NCBI GenBank assembly: GCA_013215775.1
Contig: JABSQO010000004.1
Coordinates: 1-64,000 of the forward strand
Direction of reading: 5' to 3'
Length of the DNA: 64,000 nt
Origin: Piscirickettsiaceae bacterium
GTDB lineage: Bacteria; Pseudomonadota; Gammaproteobacteria; Nitrosococcales; Methylophagaceae
The translations under genes and the position numbers were made by a program. The notes under the pieces are model-generated. The model did not search any database. It saw nothing but the letters and a program-made list of their open reading frames with translations, and was not told the origin of the DNA. Of the stretch, positions 17,547 to 26,921 are shown in pieces. Position 1 is the stretch's first letter. Each line of letters opens with the position of its first letter.

Positions 17547-17741
17547 TCAAGAGTCAACCTCGTCCCGTTCGGGGCGATTTGCCTCGTTCCTAAGTTTTTT
17601 GGCGTTACTTCTATCTGTTTTTTCCACACGCTTTTTCTTCTTGCGCTCATTTTTCTCAGTTACGATCTTAATTGCGTCAAGTTTCGTTAAACTAGGATGT
17701 TTAGCGAGTAACTTTTCGACCTTGTCATCAATTTTGGTCAT
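17547..17741 (-). CDS. Small lysine-rich protein, possible cassette gene
   Basis: Sixty-four residues, very hydrophilic, with about a quarter Lys/Arg and a likely single helix or coiled coil (EKNERKKKKRVEKTDR). The start has a ribosome site (GAGG at 8-11 bases). An attC-like half-site follows the stop by two bases, so the gene may be the remnant of another cassette. No family was recognised; nucleic-acid binding is possible from charge alone. Confidence 0.5.
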   Translation of the reverse strand: MTKIDDKVEKLLAKHPSLTKLDAIKIVTEKNERKKKKRVEKTDRSNAKKLRNEANRPERDEVDS

Positions 17742-17856
17742 TGGTGAACCTCATAATTTGTAAATTCAGATATTACATGTATTTGTCTACTATCGATCGA
17801 AAGCGGACCGGTTTTATCTAGAACAAATATATGTCCTCTAGACTAAAGTGTTATTC

Positions 17857-19296
17857 CTAGTTACTGATCTCTTGCTGTAATTGTTGGCCATACTCTTCAA
17901 GATCTTGTAAAACTTGTTGCTGTTTTTCGTCAAGCTCTTCGTTTTGAATTTGTTTGACGGTTTCAAAGAATCGACTAAAAGATAAAATTTTGTCGTTGTC
18001 ACCATCCACTAATCGTTGCTGGCGGTATTGTTGCCATTGTTCTGTTTCCTCAGGTGTTAAGCTTTCGGGCCAGTTGCGAGCACGGTAACGAAATAACATT
18101 TCAGGGAGTCGTTGATCGTCAAATGGGATGGACATGGTTTTTAGATGCTCTGGATCAGCACTACGAATTAATTCCATTTTACGTTTATCATTACCACTAA
18201 AGAATCCGCCACCGTAGAGCCCCACATCAGGATCATCAATAGTTTCATAATCTGGCTTGGTGAATATATCATTAATTTTCTGGGTTAAATCCCCTGCAGC
18301 ATTGAGCTGTTGTAGATGTTGATAATGTTGTTCACGGTCAATTTGTAATCGAGCCGCAGCGGTATCATTCAAGGTGTTTTCAGGCACCACCACAGGACAT
18401 TTATTAATATGTAATGTTTTTAGCGCTGGTCGTGTTACTCCCTTTGGTAATTCTGCAGTAGGGGTAAATAGCCATTGCCGTAAAGTCTCGGCATCTTCAT
18501 TAATCAGTGCTTCAGGATTGTGACGAAGATCATAAACAATGATGCCATTTTTATTGGTTGGATCTTGAGCAATAGGTACAACTAATGCTGTGCCACAATA
18601 TTCACTAGGATACATTCTTGAAACATGAATAACCGGTGTGCGTTCATGTAAATTTAATAATGGTGAAACCGCTTGTTTTTGGCGATGTTGATAGACAAAA
18701 TCATAAAGTTTAGGCTGAGCTGTTTTAATCAATTTGGCGAGTGCAATGGTGGCATACACATCAACCAGAGCATCATGAGCACCTTTATGTTCAATATTAT
18801 TAGCTGCGGTTAATGCTTCTAATTTGAAACTTGGTTTGCCATCTTCACGGTCAGGCCAATTGATACCTTCTGGACGCAAAGCACGAGTGAGACGTGCCAT
18901 ATCAATAATATCCCAACGAGAATTACCATTTTGCCATTCGCGAGCATAGGCATCAAAGAAATTTCGATATAAGGTGAAACGGGTAAACTCATCATCAAAA
19001 CGCAAGCTGTTATAACCGACACCACAGGTATTGGCTTGTGAAAATTCATCATGAATTTGTTTGATAAATTCTGCCTCATTGACCCCTTTTTGTTCGGCTT
19101 CTTGGGGGGTAATACCCGTGATTAAACAGGCTTGAGGTTGGGGTAAACTATCGCCACTAGGTTTGCAATAGATCATTAGCGGTTCGCCAATGATATTCAG
19201 ATCTTCGTCAGTACGAATGCCGGCAAATTGTGATGGCCGATCGTAACGTGGATCAATGCCGAATGTTTCGTAATCATGCCAATAAAGAGTGCTCAT
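17857..19296 (-). CDS. sbcB: Exodeoxyribonuclease I
   Basis: A 479-residue 3'-5' single-strand DNA exonuclease used in mismatch repair and recombination. The DEDD motif I appears as WHDYETFGIDP right after the start. A SH3-like and C-terminal helical region follow, with SRMYPSEYCG and the LPEMLFRYRARNWPESL block. The ATG at 19294-19296 begins the family N-terminus MSTLYWHDYETFG; the open frame extends further upstream into hemL without family support. It starts 13 bases after the hemL stop, so the two are probably co-transcribed. Confidence 0.94.
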   Translation of the reverse strand: MSTLYWHDYETFGIDPRYDRPSQFAGIRTDEDLNIIGEPLMIYCKPSGDSLPQPQACLITGITPQEAEQKGVNEAEFIKQIHDEFSQANTCGVGYNSLRFDDEFTRFTLYRNFFDAYAREWQNGNSRWDIIDMARLTRALRPEGINWPDREDGKPSFKLEALTAANNIEHKGAHDALVDVYATIALAKLIKTAQPKLYDFVYQHRQKQAVSPLLNLHERTPVIHVSRMYPSEYCGTALVVPIAQDPTNKNGIIVYDLRHNPEALINEDAETLRQWLFTPTAELPKGVTRPALKTLHINKCPVVVPENTLNDTAAARLQIDREQHYQHLQQLNAAGDLTQKINDIFTKPDYETIDDPDVGLYGGGFFSGNDKRKMELIRSADPEHLKTMSIPFDDQRLPEMLFRYRARNWPESLTPEETEQWQQYRQQRLVDGDNDKILSFSRFFETVKQIQNEELDEKQQQVLQDLEEYGQQLQQEISN

Positions 19297-19309
19297 ACAG
19301 TATAGAACC

Positions 19310-20590
19310 TTAAAGTGTTGCGAAAACCTGTTCAGCAGCATCGAGGGTGGCATTAATTTCAGCCTCACCGTGGGCAGCAGAAACAAATCCAGCTTCAAAT
19401 GCAGAAGGTGCTAGATACACGCCTTGATCTAACATGCCATGGAAAAACTGTTTGAAACGTTCCTGGTCACAGTTCGCGACTTGTTCGTAAAAATTGATGT
19501 TTTTGTCATCGGTGAAAAAGACACCAAACATACCGCCAACTTGATTAGTTGCCAGTCCAATCCCTGCTTGATCAGCACGCTGTTGTAATCCTGTAACGAG
19601 TGTTTTTGCAGTGGCATCCAGTTGCTTGTGGAAGTCAGGCGCTTGAATCAGTTTCAGGGTGCTTAACCCAGCCGCCATTGCTATCGGGTTACCTGATAAT
19701 GTACCGGCCTGATACACTGGCCCTAGCGGTGCAATATGTTCCATTACATCACGTTTACCGCCGAATGCGCCAACAGGTAAACCGCCACCGACTACTTTAC
19801 CTAAGGTCGTTAGATCGGGTTTTACATTGTAATGTTGTTGTGCGCCGCCTAAAGCAACCCGAAATCCGGTCATGACCTCATCAAAAATCAATACGGCACC
19901 GGATTGATCGCAGATTTCACGTAGACCTTGTAAAAATCCATCTTGAGGTGGAATGCAATTCATATTGCCAGCAACAGGTTCAACAATAATGCAGGCGATT
20001 TGGTCACCTAAGTCACTAACGCATTCACGTACAGAATCAAGATCGTTATAACGCAATGTTAATGTGTGTTCGGCCAAAGAAGCTGGTACACCGGCAGAAG
20101 AAGGTACACCTAAGGTTAAAGCTCCTGATCCTGCTTTAACAAGCAATGAATCAGCATGACCGTGATAACAACCTTCAAATTTGATAATTTTATCGCGACC
20201 GGTAAATCCTCGAGCGAGACGAATAGCGCTCATGGTTGCTTCAGTACCGGAGCTGACCATCCGAACCAATTCCATTGAAGGCACTAATTTACACAGTAAA
20301 TCAGCCATTTCGATTTCGATTTCTGTCGGTGCGCCAAAACCAAGACCGTGAGATGCTGCTTTTTGGACTGCATCAATCACTTCAGGATGAGCATGACCTA
20401 ATATCATCGGTCCCCATGAACCTACATAATCAATATAGCGTTTATCTTCAGCATCCGTTAGCCAAGCACCCTTACCTTCGCGAAAGAAAATAGGGTCGCC
20501 GCCTACACCTTTAAATGCTCGCACGGGTGAATTTACACCACCTGGAATATGTTGTTGGGCCTGAACAAAAAGGTCGTGATTGGTTTGCAT
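19310..20590 (-). CDS. hemL: Glutamate-1-semialdehyde 2,1-aminomutase
   Basis: A 426-residue class III PLP aminotransferase making 5-aminolevulinate in the C5 haem pathway. The PLP lysine is in [18 protein letters not shown]. The N-terminus has the family block [17 protein letters not shown], and [11 protein letters not shown] is present near residue 145. Length equals the family. It diverges from the histidine kinase gene and is followed closely by sbcB. Confidence 0.97.
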   Translation of the reverse strand: MQTNHDLFVQAQQHIPGGVNSPVRAFKGVGGDPIFFREGKGAWLTDAEDKRYIDYVGSWGPMILGHAHPEVIDAVQKAASHGLGFGAPTEIEIEMADLLCKLVPSMELVRMVSSGTEATMSAIRLARGFTGRDKIIKFEGCYHGHADSLLVKAGSGALTLGVPSSAGVPASLAEHTLTLRYNDLDSVRECVSDLGDQIACIIVEPVAGNMNCIPPQDGFLQGLREICDQSGAVLIFDEVMTGFRVALGGAQQHYNVKPDLTTLGKVVGGGLPVGAFGGKRDVMEHIAPLGPVYQAGTLSGNPIAMAAGLSTLKLIQAPDFHKQLDATAKTLVTGLQQRADQAGIGLATNQVGGMFGVFFTDDKNINFYEQVANCDQERFKQFFHGMLDQGVYLAPSAFEAGFVSAAHGEAEINATLDAAEQVFATL

Positions 20591-20656
20591 GCTGTATTCC
20601 TAAAAGACGAATTCTAAAGATGTGCGATAATTCTAGCTCATATTGGCTAATGACTG

Positions 20657-22000
20657 ATGATTATGAGCTTAAAATTTAGAATAGTAATAATAGTGACCAT
20701 TATATTGTTGATTAACTTCGCTGCTGCGGGGTTCTTTATGGTGAAAAATGCCCGTCAAGCACTGGTTGCTGAAATGGAATCCAGTACTCAATTAGCGAGA
20801 GGCCTATTAATCAACGCCTTGCCAACATTACGTTTCGCTAATGATTTAAGTGATCGATTAACACTTATTGTGGATAGCGTTCGTGGCACTCGCCATATTA
20901 GAGCATGGTTTGAAGATATGGATGGTAGACCGTTGATTGGCCATGAAGAGAGTGCTCATTTTATTAATAAACCTGAGGCGCCAAATTGGTTTATCAAAAT
21001 GATGAAACCGGAAGCAGTCGCATTTAAACGATTAATCACTAAGGGTAGTAAATCATATGGTTATTTGGTGGTTGAGTCTGATCCAAGTGATGAGGTGACT
21101 GAGGTATGGCGTGATATGCAAGTTATTCTCTGGCTAGGTTCGTTCTTTTTAATTTTGATTGTAGGGTTGGTTTATATAGCCTTGCGAGAAGGCTTAAAAC
21201 CGTTAGAGTATTTGGCTGATGCATTAGGGCAATTAGAAAAAGGTGATTTTTCTGCGCGAGTTGAAACGTCGGTAGTAAAAGAATTAACGCCGATTCAAAA
21301 TCGATTTAATCATATGGCGGGTGTTTTAGAAGGTGCAATGGCAGAGAATCATGAATTAGCTGAGAGCATGTTATCTGTACAAGAGGCGGAACGTAAAGAT
21401 TTGGCACGCGAGCTGCACGATGAATTAGGCCCTTGTTTATTTGGAATCCGTGTTGATTTAGCAGATATTGAACGTATTGCCAGTGCACACGAGTTAACAG
21501 AAATAGAGCAAAAGGTTGACTCCGTTAAATCGATTACCAGCAATATTCAATCTCTAATACGCAAAATGTTAAGCCGCCTACGTCCAATGACATTGGATGA
21601 TTTAGGATTGTCTGATGCGATACGAGATATGATACGGAATTGGCGAGATAGACAACCTGAAATTGATTGGGAATGGAATTTGGTTGGTGACTTTCAACAT
21701 TTGCCCGATACCTTGCAAGTCACTGTTTATCGTATCGTGCAAGAATGTACAACTAACTGTGTTCGTCATGCTCAAGCCAGCCACGTTAAAGTAGAAGTGC
21801 GTCGTGAAGAACAAAGCTTGAAAGTTGCAGTAACCGATGATGGTATTGGTTTAAGTGCGAATTTAGTAAGAGGATTTGGTTTGATCGGTATGCGTGAACG
21901 CGTCACAGCATTGGGAGGAAAAATCTCTTTCGATACTGAGGAAGGGCGAGGATTACAGGTGCGAGTATTGATTCCATTAAAAGGTAATAACAACTCATGA
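20657..22000 (+). CDS. Sensor histidine kinase, NarX/UhpB type (HisKA_3)
   Basis: A 447-residue inner-membrane kinase. Membrane segments are at about 7-28 and 156-176, enclosing a periplasmic sensor domain of some 125 residues. A HAMP domain follows, then the dimerisation box ARELHDELGPC with phospho-acceptor His254, and a HATPase_c domain with DDGIGL and GFGLIGMRERV. The start is ATG 20657 or the in-frame ATG six bases later. It overlaps the response regulator by ATGA. The signal is unknown. Kinases of this layout control methanol oxidation genes in some methylotrophs (MxaY/MoxY type), a possibility only. Confidence 0.9.
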   Translation: MIMSLKFRIVIIVTIILLINFAAAGFFMVKNARQALVAEMESSTQLARGLLINALPTLRFANDLSDRLTLIVDSVRGTRHIRAWFEDMDGRPLIGHEESAHFINKPEAPNWFIKMMKPEAVAFKRLITKGSKSYGYLVVESDPSDEVTEVWRDMQVILWLGSFFLILIVGLVYIALREGLKPLEYLADALGQLEKGDFSARVETSVVKELTPIQNRFNHMAGVLEGAMAENHELAESMLSVQEAERKDLARELHDELGPCLFGIRVDLADIERIASAHELTEIEQKVDSVKSITSNIQSLIRKMLSRLRPMTLDDLGLSDAIRDMIRNWRDRQPEIDWEWNLVGDFQHLPDTLQVTVYRIVQECTTNCVRHAQASHVKVEVRREEQSLKVAVTDDGIGLSANLVRGFGLIGMRERVTALGGKISFDTEEGRGLQVRVLIPLKGNNNS

Positions 22001-22632
22001 AACAAGCAATAACAATTTTAGTGATTGATGACCACCCTATTGTCAGAGCAGGATGCAGACAACTTATTCAACGAATTCCCTCGGCGAAAGTTGTTGAAGC
22101 AGAAACGGGTGAAGAAGGTTATCGATTATTTCAAGAATTGTATCCAGATATGGTGTTATTGGATATTACTTTGCCGGGTATTGGTGGTTTAGAGGTTTTA
22201 CGCCGAATTCGAGCTAACCGTGAGAATGCAAAAGTATTGATGTTCAGTATGCATGAGGATCCGGTATTTGCTTCCCGAGCTATGCAAACTGGAGCGAGAG
22301 GATATATCACCAAAAATAATGCTGCGGATCACTTGGTTGAAGCGGTTGAAAAGGTGCTGGCAGGTAAAACATATTTGAGTGCAGACATGGCTCAGGAATT
22401 AGCCATGTTAAATATTGGAGCTGGTACCAGTGCCTTGAGTGATTTGTCGCGTCGAGAATTAGAAATATTGAGATTAGTAGGTGAGGGTAAAAGTATGACT
22501 GAAACTTCCGGTATTTTGGGGATCAGTTATAAGACGGTCGCTAATAATCTAACTCAGATAAAGAGTAAGCTGGGTATTAGCAAAACAGCTGAGCTGATGC
22601 GGTTTGCAATTAGCCATGGTTTGTCCACATAA
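21997..22632 (+). CDS. LuxR/NarL-family response regulator
   Basis: A 211-residue regulator. The receiver domain (1-120) has the acidic pair in IDDHP, phospho-acceptor Asp56 (VLLDITLPG) and Lys in the FSMHEDP...YITKN region. The LuxR helix-turn-helix (about 143-205) has SRRELEILRLVGEGKS and SYKTVANNLTQIKSKLG. It is translated with its kinase. Targets are unknown; the tandem small-RNA-like elements start about 150 bases downstream. Confidence 0.93.
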   Translation: MKQAITILVIDDHPIVRAGCRQLIQRIPSAKVVEAETGEEGYRLFQELYPDMVLLDITLPGIGGLEVLRRIRANRENAKVLMFSMHEDPVFASRAMQTGARGYITKNNAADHLVEAVEKVLAGKTYLSADMAQELAMLNIGAGTSALSDLSRRELEILRLVGEGKSMTETSGILGISYKTVANNLTQIKSKLGISKTAELMRFAISHGLST

Positions 22633-22780
22633 ACGTTGAGCGGGAGACATCATTCTCAATATTATAAAGTCTATTACATATTTATAGAGGAGAGAAAATA
22701 GGGAAGGTTTTCCTGATTTATCGGGAGAAGTCACTCATTCTTTATCAGATTGACATCTGTATTCTGTACGTAAGTTTTTA

Positions 22781-22863
22781 GGAATTCAGCTTCTTAATGA
22801 TTAATATTTCTCTCTCCTTCTTTTAGAAGGTTTAGGTCTGACTATATGTCGGGCCTTTTTTTT
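22781..22863 (+). ncRNA. Candidate small RNA A (first of tandem pair)
   Basis: The element runs from GAATTCAGCTTCTTA through TTTCTCTCTCCTTC to a terminator: arms AGGTCTGAC and GTCGGGCCT with a TATAT loop, then eight T. It aligns almost without gaps to element B 182 bases downstream, sharing TCAGCTTCTTA, TTTCTCTCTCCTTC, TTAG..CTGACT and GGCCTTTTT. The pyrimidine-rich CUCUCUCCUUC block is complementary to Shine-Dalgarno sequences, as in anti-SD loops of trans-acting sRNAs. CCTTCttttaGAAGG can form an extra hairpin. A TTGACA at 22750-22755 could be a -35, but no good -10 is placed with it. Confidence 0.5.
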
Positions 22864-22962
22864 GCCTGAAGAAAAGCATTAGGATGGATCTCCTTATAAT
22901 ATTGGGAGGGTTATATTCTGCCAATATATTTACCTATAAGTATGATATTAATCATAAATTTA

Positions 22963-23041
22963 TGAAGTCAGCTTCTTATAGATTCACGTTTCTCTCTCCT
23001 TCCTTGGCAGGCTTAGACCTGACTTCGTGTCTGGCCTTTTT
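22963..23041 (+). ncRNA. Candidate small RNA B (second of tandem pair)
   Basis: A paralogue of element A: TGAAGTCAGCTTCTTA, TTTCTCTCTCCTTC, then a terminator-like stem with CCTGAC/GTCTGG arms, a TTCGT loop and five T. The loop and the outer bases differ from A while the anti-SD block is unchanged. A TATGAT at 22941-22946 lies in a suitable place for a -10. It ends about 150 bases before the DUF3450 start, so it is unlikely to be only a leader of that mRNA, though a terminator/attenuator role is possible. Confidence 0.5.
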
Positions 23042-23188
23042 ATGAGCTCAGTCAAGATTAATAAAGTTTGGCGTTCCCTGACTGTGTATCTCTTGCTATT
23101 ATTGTTTCCTACTTTTAATACATACACTTTGTGAGGATGAGATCTTGAGAGTGCTGTATCTATGTTTTTATAGGCGGAATGCGATTTT

Positions 23189-23959
23189 ATGACAACACTC
23201 AAAGGGAACAAGCTATATGGCATGATATTGCTAATAGCTATTACCATACCAAGTTATGCCGAAACGCTTGAACATGCAATAGACACTCAAGTTAAAACAG
23301 ATATTTCAGCACAAAAATCCCAACAGAAAGTGGATACGTTAACGGATGAAACTACTCAAATATTGGCGGAATACCGCGAGATCCTGAGACAGACTGCAAG
23401 TTTACGAGCCTATAACGATCAGCTTGATAAATTAGTCGCTTCCCAGAGAAAAGAATTAGATTCCATTAATGTGCAATTACGCAACATTGAAACAACGCAA
23501 CGAGATATTGTGCCATTAATGCTAAAAATGATTGATGCCATGACACAATTTGTGGCGCTGGACATTCCTTTTTTACCGGAGGAACGACAAACGCGAGTGG
23601 CGCAATTACAGACTTTAATGGAACGAGCTGACGTCGCTTTGGCGGAGAAATATCGCCGTATCCTTGAAGCTTACCAAGTTGAAACAGAATATGGTCGAAC
23701 GATTGAAGCGTATCAGGATGATTTAGTGAGTGGCGACAATACCCGGTCGGTTGAATTTCTTCGTATTGGGCGAGTGAGTTTATATTATTTAACCTTAGAC
23801 GGTTTAGAAGTTGGCATGTGGGATCAGGCGTTGGGTGAATGGCAACAACTAGATAATGAATATCGTCAAGCAGTCGAGCAGGGCTTAAAAATCGCTAAAA
23901 AACAATTACCACCTGATTTATTAGTGCTACCAGTTAAAACAGTGGAGGTGGCACAATGA
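23189..23959 (+). CDS. DUF3450 family periplasmic protein of a TonB system
   Basis: A 256-residue protein with an N-terminal signal peptide (cleavage near SYAE) and a long coiled coil (about residues 40-110), followed by helical segments including VEFLRIGRVSLYYLTLDG and GMWDQALGEWQQL. That matches DUF3450, which regularly accompanies TonB2-type ExbB/ExbD/TonB operons of marine gammaproteobacteria. The exact job is unknown, probably a periplasmic partner of the long ExbB. It overlaps the next gene by ATGA. Confidence 0.85.
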   Translation: MTTLKGNKLYGMILLIAITIPSYAETLEHAIDTQVKTDISAQKSQQKVDTLTDETTQILAEYREILRQTASLRAYNDQLDKLVASQRKELDSINVQLRNIETTQRDIVPLMLKMIDAMTQFVALDIPFLPEERQTRVAQLQTLMERADVALAEKYRRILEAYQVETEYGRTIEAYQDDLVSGDNTRSVEFLRIGRVSLYYLTLDGLEVGMWDQALGEWQQLDNEYRQAVEQGLKIAKKQLPPDLLVLPVKTVEVAQ

Positions 23960-25317
23960 AATTTTCCATCTCTATCTTAGTTTTTGGCTTATTAGTGCTA
24001 CCTGCAGTCCATGCCGTAGAAAAAGCAGCAAATTTAGATGCCTTACTTGAGCAAGTTAAACGTGAGAGTGTATTAGAACAGCAGCAAAATAAATTACGCG
24101 AAGCAGAATTTGTAACTGCACGAGATGATCAAGCCCAATTATTAGCAGAAGCGAAAGCCCAATTGGCTTTTGAAGAGCAAAAAACGGAATTACTCAATCA
24201 AACTTTTCATGACTATGAACAAGGTTTAATAGAAAAAGAAACCTTATTACAAGAGAAATCGGGATCATTAGGCGAACTATTCGGCACCGTTCGACAAATG
24301 GCAAATGATAGTCGGGGTGTTTTAGAAAGTTCAATGATATCGGCACAGTTGCCGAATAGAGGTGCATTTCTATCGTCATTAGCAGAGTTGAAGCAACAAC
24401 CAACGATTAGTGAATTGCGAGCTTTTTGGTTGTTATTACAAGAGGAAATGACAGAATCAGGCAAAGTCAGTCATTTTACCGTGCCGGTTATTACTGCTGA
24501 GGGCCAGGTCGAAGAACAGGAAATGACTCGTATCGGTGTGTTTTCGGCCTTTAGTGATGGTGACTTTTTCCGTTATTTACCAGAAACAGGCAGTTTAGTA
24601 GAGCTTGGACGTCAACCTGTTAGCCGCTTACGAGATTTGGTGGCAGATTTTGAATCAACAACTGACGGATCCTTACAGCCAGTCGTTATTGATCCAACTC
24701 GAGGAGCTATCCTAGCCTTATTAGTGCAAGCCCCTAATCTGAAAGAGCGTATTCAACAAGGTGGTTGGATTGGTTTTATTATCCTTGGATTAGGTGCGAT
24801 TGGTCTGTTAATCGCCCTGCAACGATTTGTTTCACTAACGATTATCGGGCGAGGGGTAGCGCGGCAACAGAACCAAACAGAAGTAGACTTAAAAAACCCA
24901 TTAGGACGTATTTTATCTACTTACAGCGACACAATAGCGCAAGATGTTGAAACTTTATCATTAAAATTGGACGAAGCAATCTTACGAGAAATCCCTAAAA
25001 TTGAGCGAGGGCTAGTTACTTTAGCGATTTTGGCGGCAATATCACCTATGTTGGGGCTTTTAGGTACTGTTTCGGGGATGATAGAGACTTTTCAGTCAAT
25101 AACATTGTTTGGTACCGGTGATCCAAAACTGATGTCAGGCGGGATTTCACAGGCGTTGGTGACAACCGAATTAGGTTTGGCGGTGGCAATTCCGATTTTG
25201 TTAATTCACAGTGCCTTGTCCAGTAAAAGTAATCGTTTAGTACAAATATTAGATGAAGAAAGTGCTGCCTTAGTGGCTCGAAATGCAGAAAAGCAGAATG
25301 GATACACTGACAACTAA
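23956..25317 (+). CDS. Long ExbB/TolQ-type protein with periplasmic N-terminal extension (TtpC-like)
   Basis: A 453-residue protein: signal peptide (about 1-20), coiled-coil-rich periplasmic region to about residue 265, then three membrane segments with the MotA/TolQ/ExbB domain (GLLGTVSGMIETFQSI and MSGGISQALVTTELGLAVAIP). The same layout is found in TtpC of Vibrio TonB2 systems. It should couple proton motive force, with ExbB, ExbD and TonB, to outer membrane receptors. Downstream overlap with the short ExbB gene indicates an operon. Confidence 0.88.
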   Translation: MKFSISILVFGLLVLPAVHAVEKAANLDALLEQVKRESVLEQQQNKLREAEFVTARDDQAQLLAEAKAQLAFEEQKTELLNQTFHDYEQGLIEKETLLQEKSGSLGELFGTVRQMANDSRGVLESSMISAQLPNRGAFLSSLAELKQQPTISELRAFWLLLQEEMTESGKVSHFTVPVITAEGQVEEQEMTRIGVFSAFSDGDFFRYLPETGSLVELGRQPVSRLRDLVADFESTTDGSLQPVVIDPTRGAILALLVQAPNLKERIQQGGWIGFIILGLGAIGLLIALQRFVSLTIIGRGVARQQNQTEVDLKNPLGRILSTYSDTIAQDVETLSLKLDEAILREIPKIERGLVTLAILAAISPMLGLLGTVSGMIETFQSITLFGTGDPKLMSGGISQALVTTELGLAVAIPILLIHSALSSKSNRLVQILDEESAALVARNAEKQNGYTDN

Positions 25318-25822
25318 TTTATTTAATATTCACTTACTGCTGGAAAGTGGCGGTTTGGTTTTGTGGGCAATATTAATTGCGTCGGTTTTGATGTGGACAT
25401 TAATTATAGAGCGCTATTTGTTTGTTTATGCGGTTCACCCCAAACAAGTCAAAAAACTGATCGCCGATTGGCAGAAAAGATCAGAGAGAAGCAGTTGGTA
25501 TGCACAAAAAATCAGGCAAGGAATGATTGCAGAAAGTGCTTTGTCATTAAAACGATATTTAATGTCTATCCGAACCTTAATTGTTGCCTTACCGATGTTG
25601 GGTTTATTAGGTACAGTGGATGGCATGATCCAGACATTTGATGTGTTAACAGTATTTGGAACAGGTAATGCTCGTGGCATGGCTGGCGGTATTTCAATTG
25701 CGTTGATTACCACGATGGGTGGCTTATTGGCGGCTTTATCTGGCATGTATTTTAGTACCCAGTTAGAACAACGCGTAGCACGTGAAGTAGATAATGTTGC
25801 TGATGCGTTGCGACGAGATTAA
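25298..25822 (+). CDS. exbB: ExbB, TonB-system proton channel protein
   Basis: A 174-residue MotA/TolQ/ExbB protein with three membrane segments. Family residues are in LPMLGLLGTVDGMIQTFDVL and GNARGMAGGISIALITTMGG. The protein most likely starts at ATG 25298 (MDTLTTNLF); an in-frame ATG at 25283 would lengthen it by five residues and increase overlap with the preceding gene. With ExbD it forms the proton-driven motor of the TonB complex. Confidence 0.9.
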   Translation: MDTLTTNLFNIHLLLESGGLVLWAILIASVLMWTLIIERYLFVYAVHPKQVKKLIADWQKRSERSSWYAQKIRQGMIAESALSLKRYLMSIRTLIVALPMLGLLGTVDGMIQTFDVLTVFGTGNARGMAGGISIALITTMGGLLAALSGMYFSTQLEQRVAREVDNVADALRRD

Positions 25823-25837
25823 AGGCTAAAAGAATTT

Positions 25838-26245
25838 ATGAGAAACCGACATTCACGACGCCAAAGTGGCGCGATAGCGGACGTAAATATGACACCATTA
25901 ATTGATATGGTGTTTATATTATTGATCTTTTTTATTGTCACGACTTCTTTTGTCAAAGAAACTGGCGTGGATGTAAGTCGACCATCTGCAAAAACAGCCG
26001 TTAAAAAAGAATTAGCTAATATTATGATTTCAATAACTCAAAATGGTGAAGTGTGGATGGATAAGCGCCAGATTGATAGACGTGCTGTTCGGGCAAATGT
26101 CGAGCGGATGCATGCCGAGAATCCTGAAGGTGCAGTGATTATTTTAGCGGATAAGGAATCTAAAACAGGTTTGTTAATTGAAGTAATGGATCAGGCGCGG
26201 TTGGCAGGTGTTGCTAATGTTTCTATTGCCGCAGAACTTGATTAA
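25838..26245 (+). CDS. exbD: ExbD biopolymer transport protein
   Basis: A 135-residue protein with one membrane helix (about 21-40). The essential helix Asp is at residue 23 (TPLIDMVFILLIFF), as in ExbD/TolR. A periplasmic domain follows (VDVSRPSAKTA, VIILADKES). It lies between exbB and tonB, which have short gaps. Confidence 0.94.
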   Translation: MRNRHSRRQSGAIADVNMTPLIDMVFILLIFFIVTTSFVKETGVDVSRPSAKTAVKKELANIMISITQNGEVWMDKRQIDRRAVRANVERMHAENPEGAVIILADKESKTGLLIEVMDQARLAGVANVSIAAELD

Positions 26246-26258
26246 AGGGTAATAGTTC

Positions 26259-26921
26259 ATGCGTTTGACCATTGGATTGTTTCTTGCGGTGCTAGTGAAT
26301 CTTGGTTTATTTACCTTGATGCAGCAAATGACATCAGCAAACAGTATTGAACGGCGTGTCATAGAAGATATTCGTTTACTGGATTTTGTACGATTAAAAC
26401 GCGAAACACGTACTGAAACTAAAAAACGTGAATTGCCTAAAAAGCCACCCCCTCCTAAAAAGCCACCGCCACCACCGAAAGCGGCGGCACCACAGGCAAA
26501 TAAACCGAAAGCTCCGGCTCCAAAATTAAATATTCCACGTATTGATGTGCCGTTAAATATTGCTGGAGGTCCCTATTTGGGTGATTTCTCAGCAGGAGCT
26601 AAGCTTGCGCCAATTGTCGCGCCCACCCCGCTTATTGCTCCCGTATTGGATGATGAAGTCATTCCATTAGTTCGGATTCCACCCCGTTACCCTCGTGCTG
26701 CGTCACGTCGAGGAATAGAAGGCTCCGTGATAGTGTCATTCACGATTACTAAAAATGGTCAGGTATTTAATCCCGTTATTGTCAGTGCAAAACCTGAAAA
26801 TGTTTTTGATAAGGCAGCGTTGAAAGCTATTTTAAAATGGAAATTCAAACCTAAAGTAGTTAATGGGCAGCCTGTGGAGCGCCAAGCAACACAAGAAATT
26901 GAATTTAAGTTGGCGAAATAA
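26259..26921 (+). CDS. tonB: TonB energy transducer
   Basis: A 220-residue TonB: N-terminal membrane anchor (about 2-22), a Pro/Lys-rich spacer (about 56-90, with repeated KKPPPP), and a C-terminal TonB domain (about 145-218) with RIPPRYPRAASRRGIEGSV and KWKFKPK. The domain contacts TonB boxes of outer membrane receptors. No receptor gene lies in this window. Confidence 0.93.
   Translation: MRLTIGLFLAVLVNLGLFTLMQQMTSANSIERRVIEDIRLLDFVRLKRETRTETKKRELPKKPPPPKKPPPPPKAAAPQANKPKAPAPKLNIPRIDVPLNIAGGPYLGDFSAGAKLAPIVAPTPLIAPVLDDEVIPLVRIPPRYPRAASRRGIEGSVIVSFTITKNGQVFNPVIVSAKPENVFDKAALKAILKWKFKPKVVNGQPVERQATQEIEFKLAK

Noticed and set aside
26310-26530. Proline codon repeats in tonB as low-complexity repeat DNA
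   Set aside because: They encode the normal periplasm-spanning spacer of TonB.
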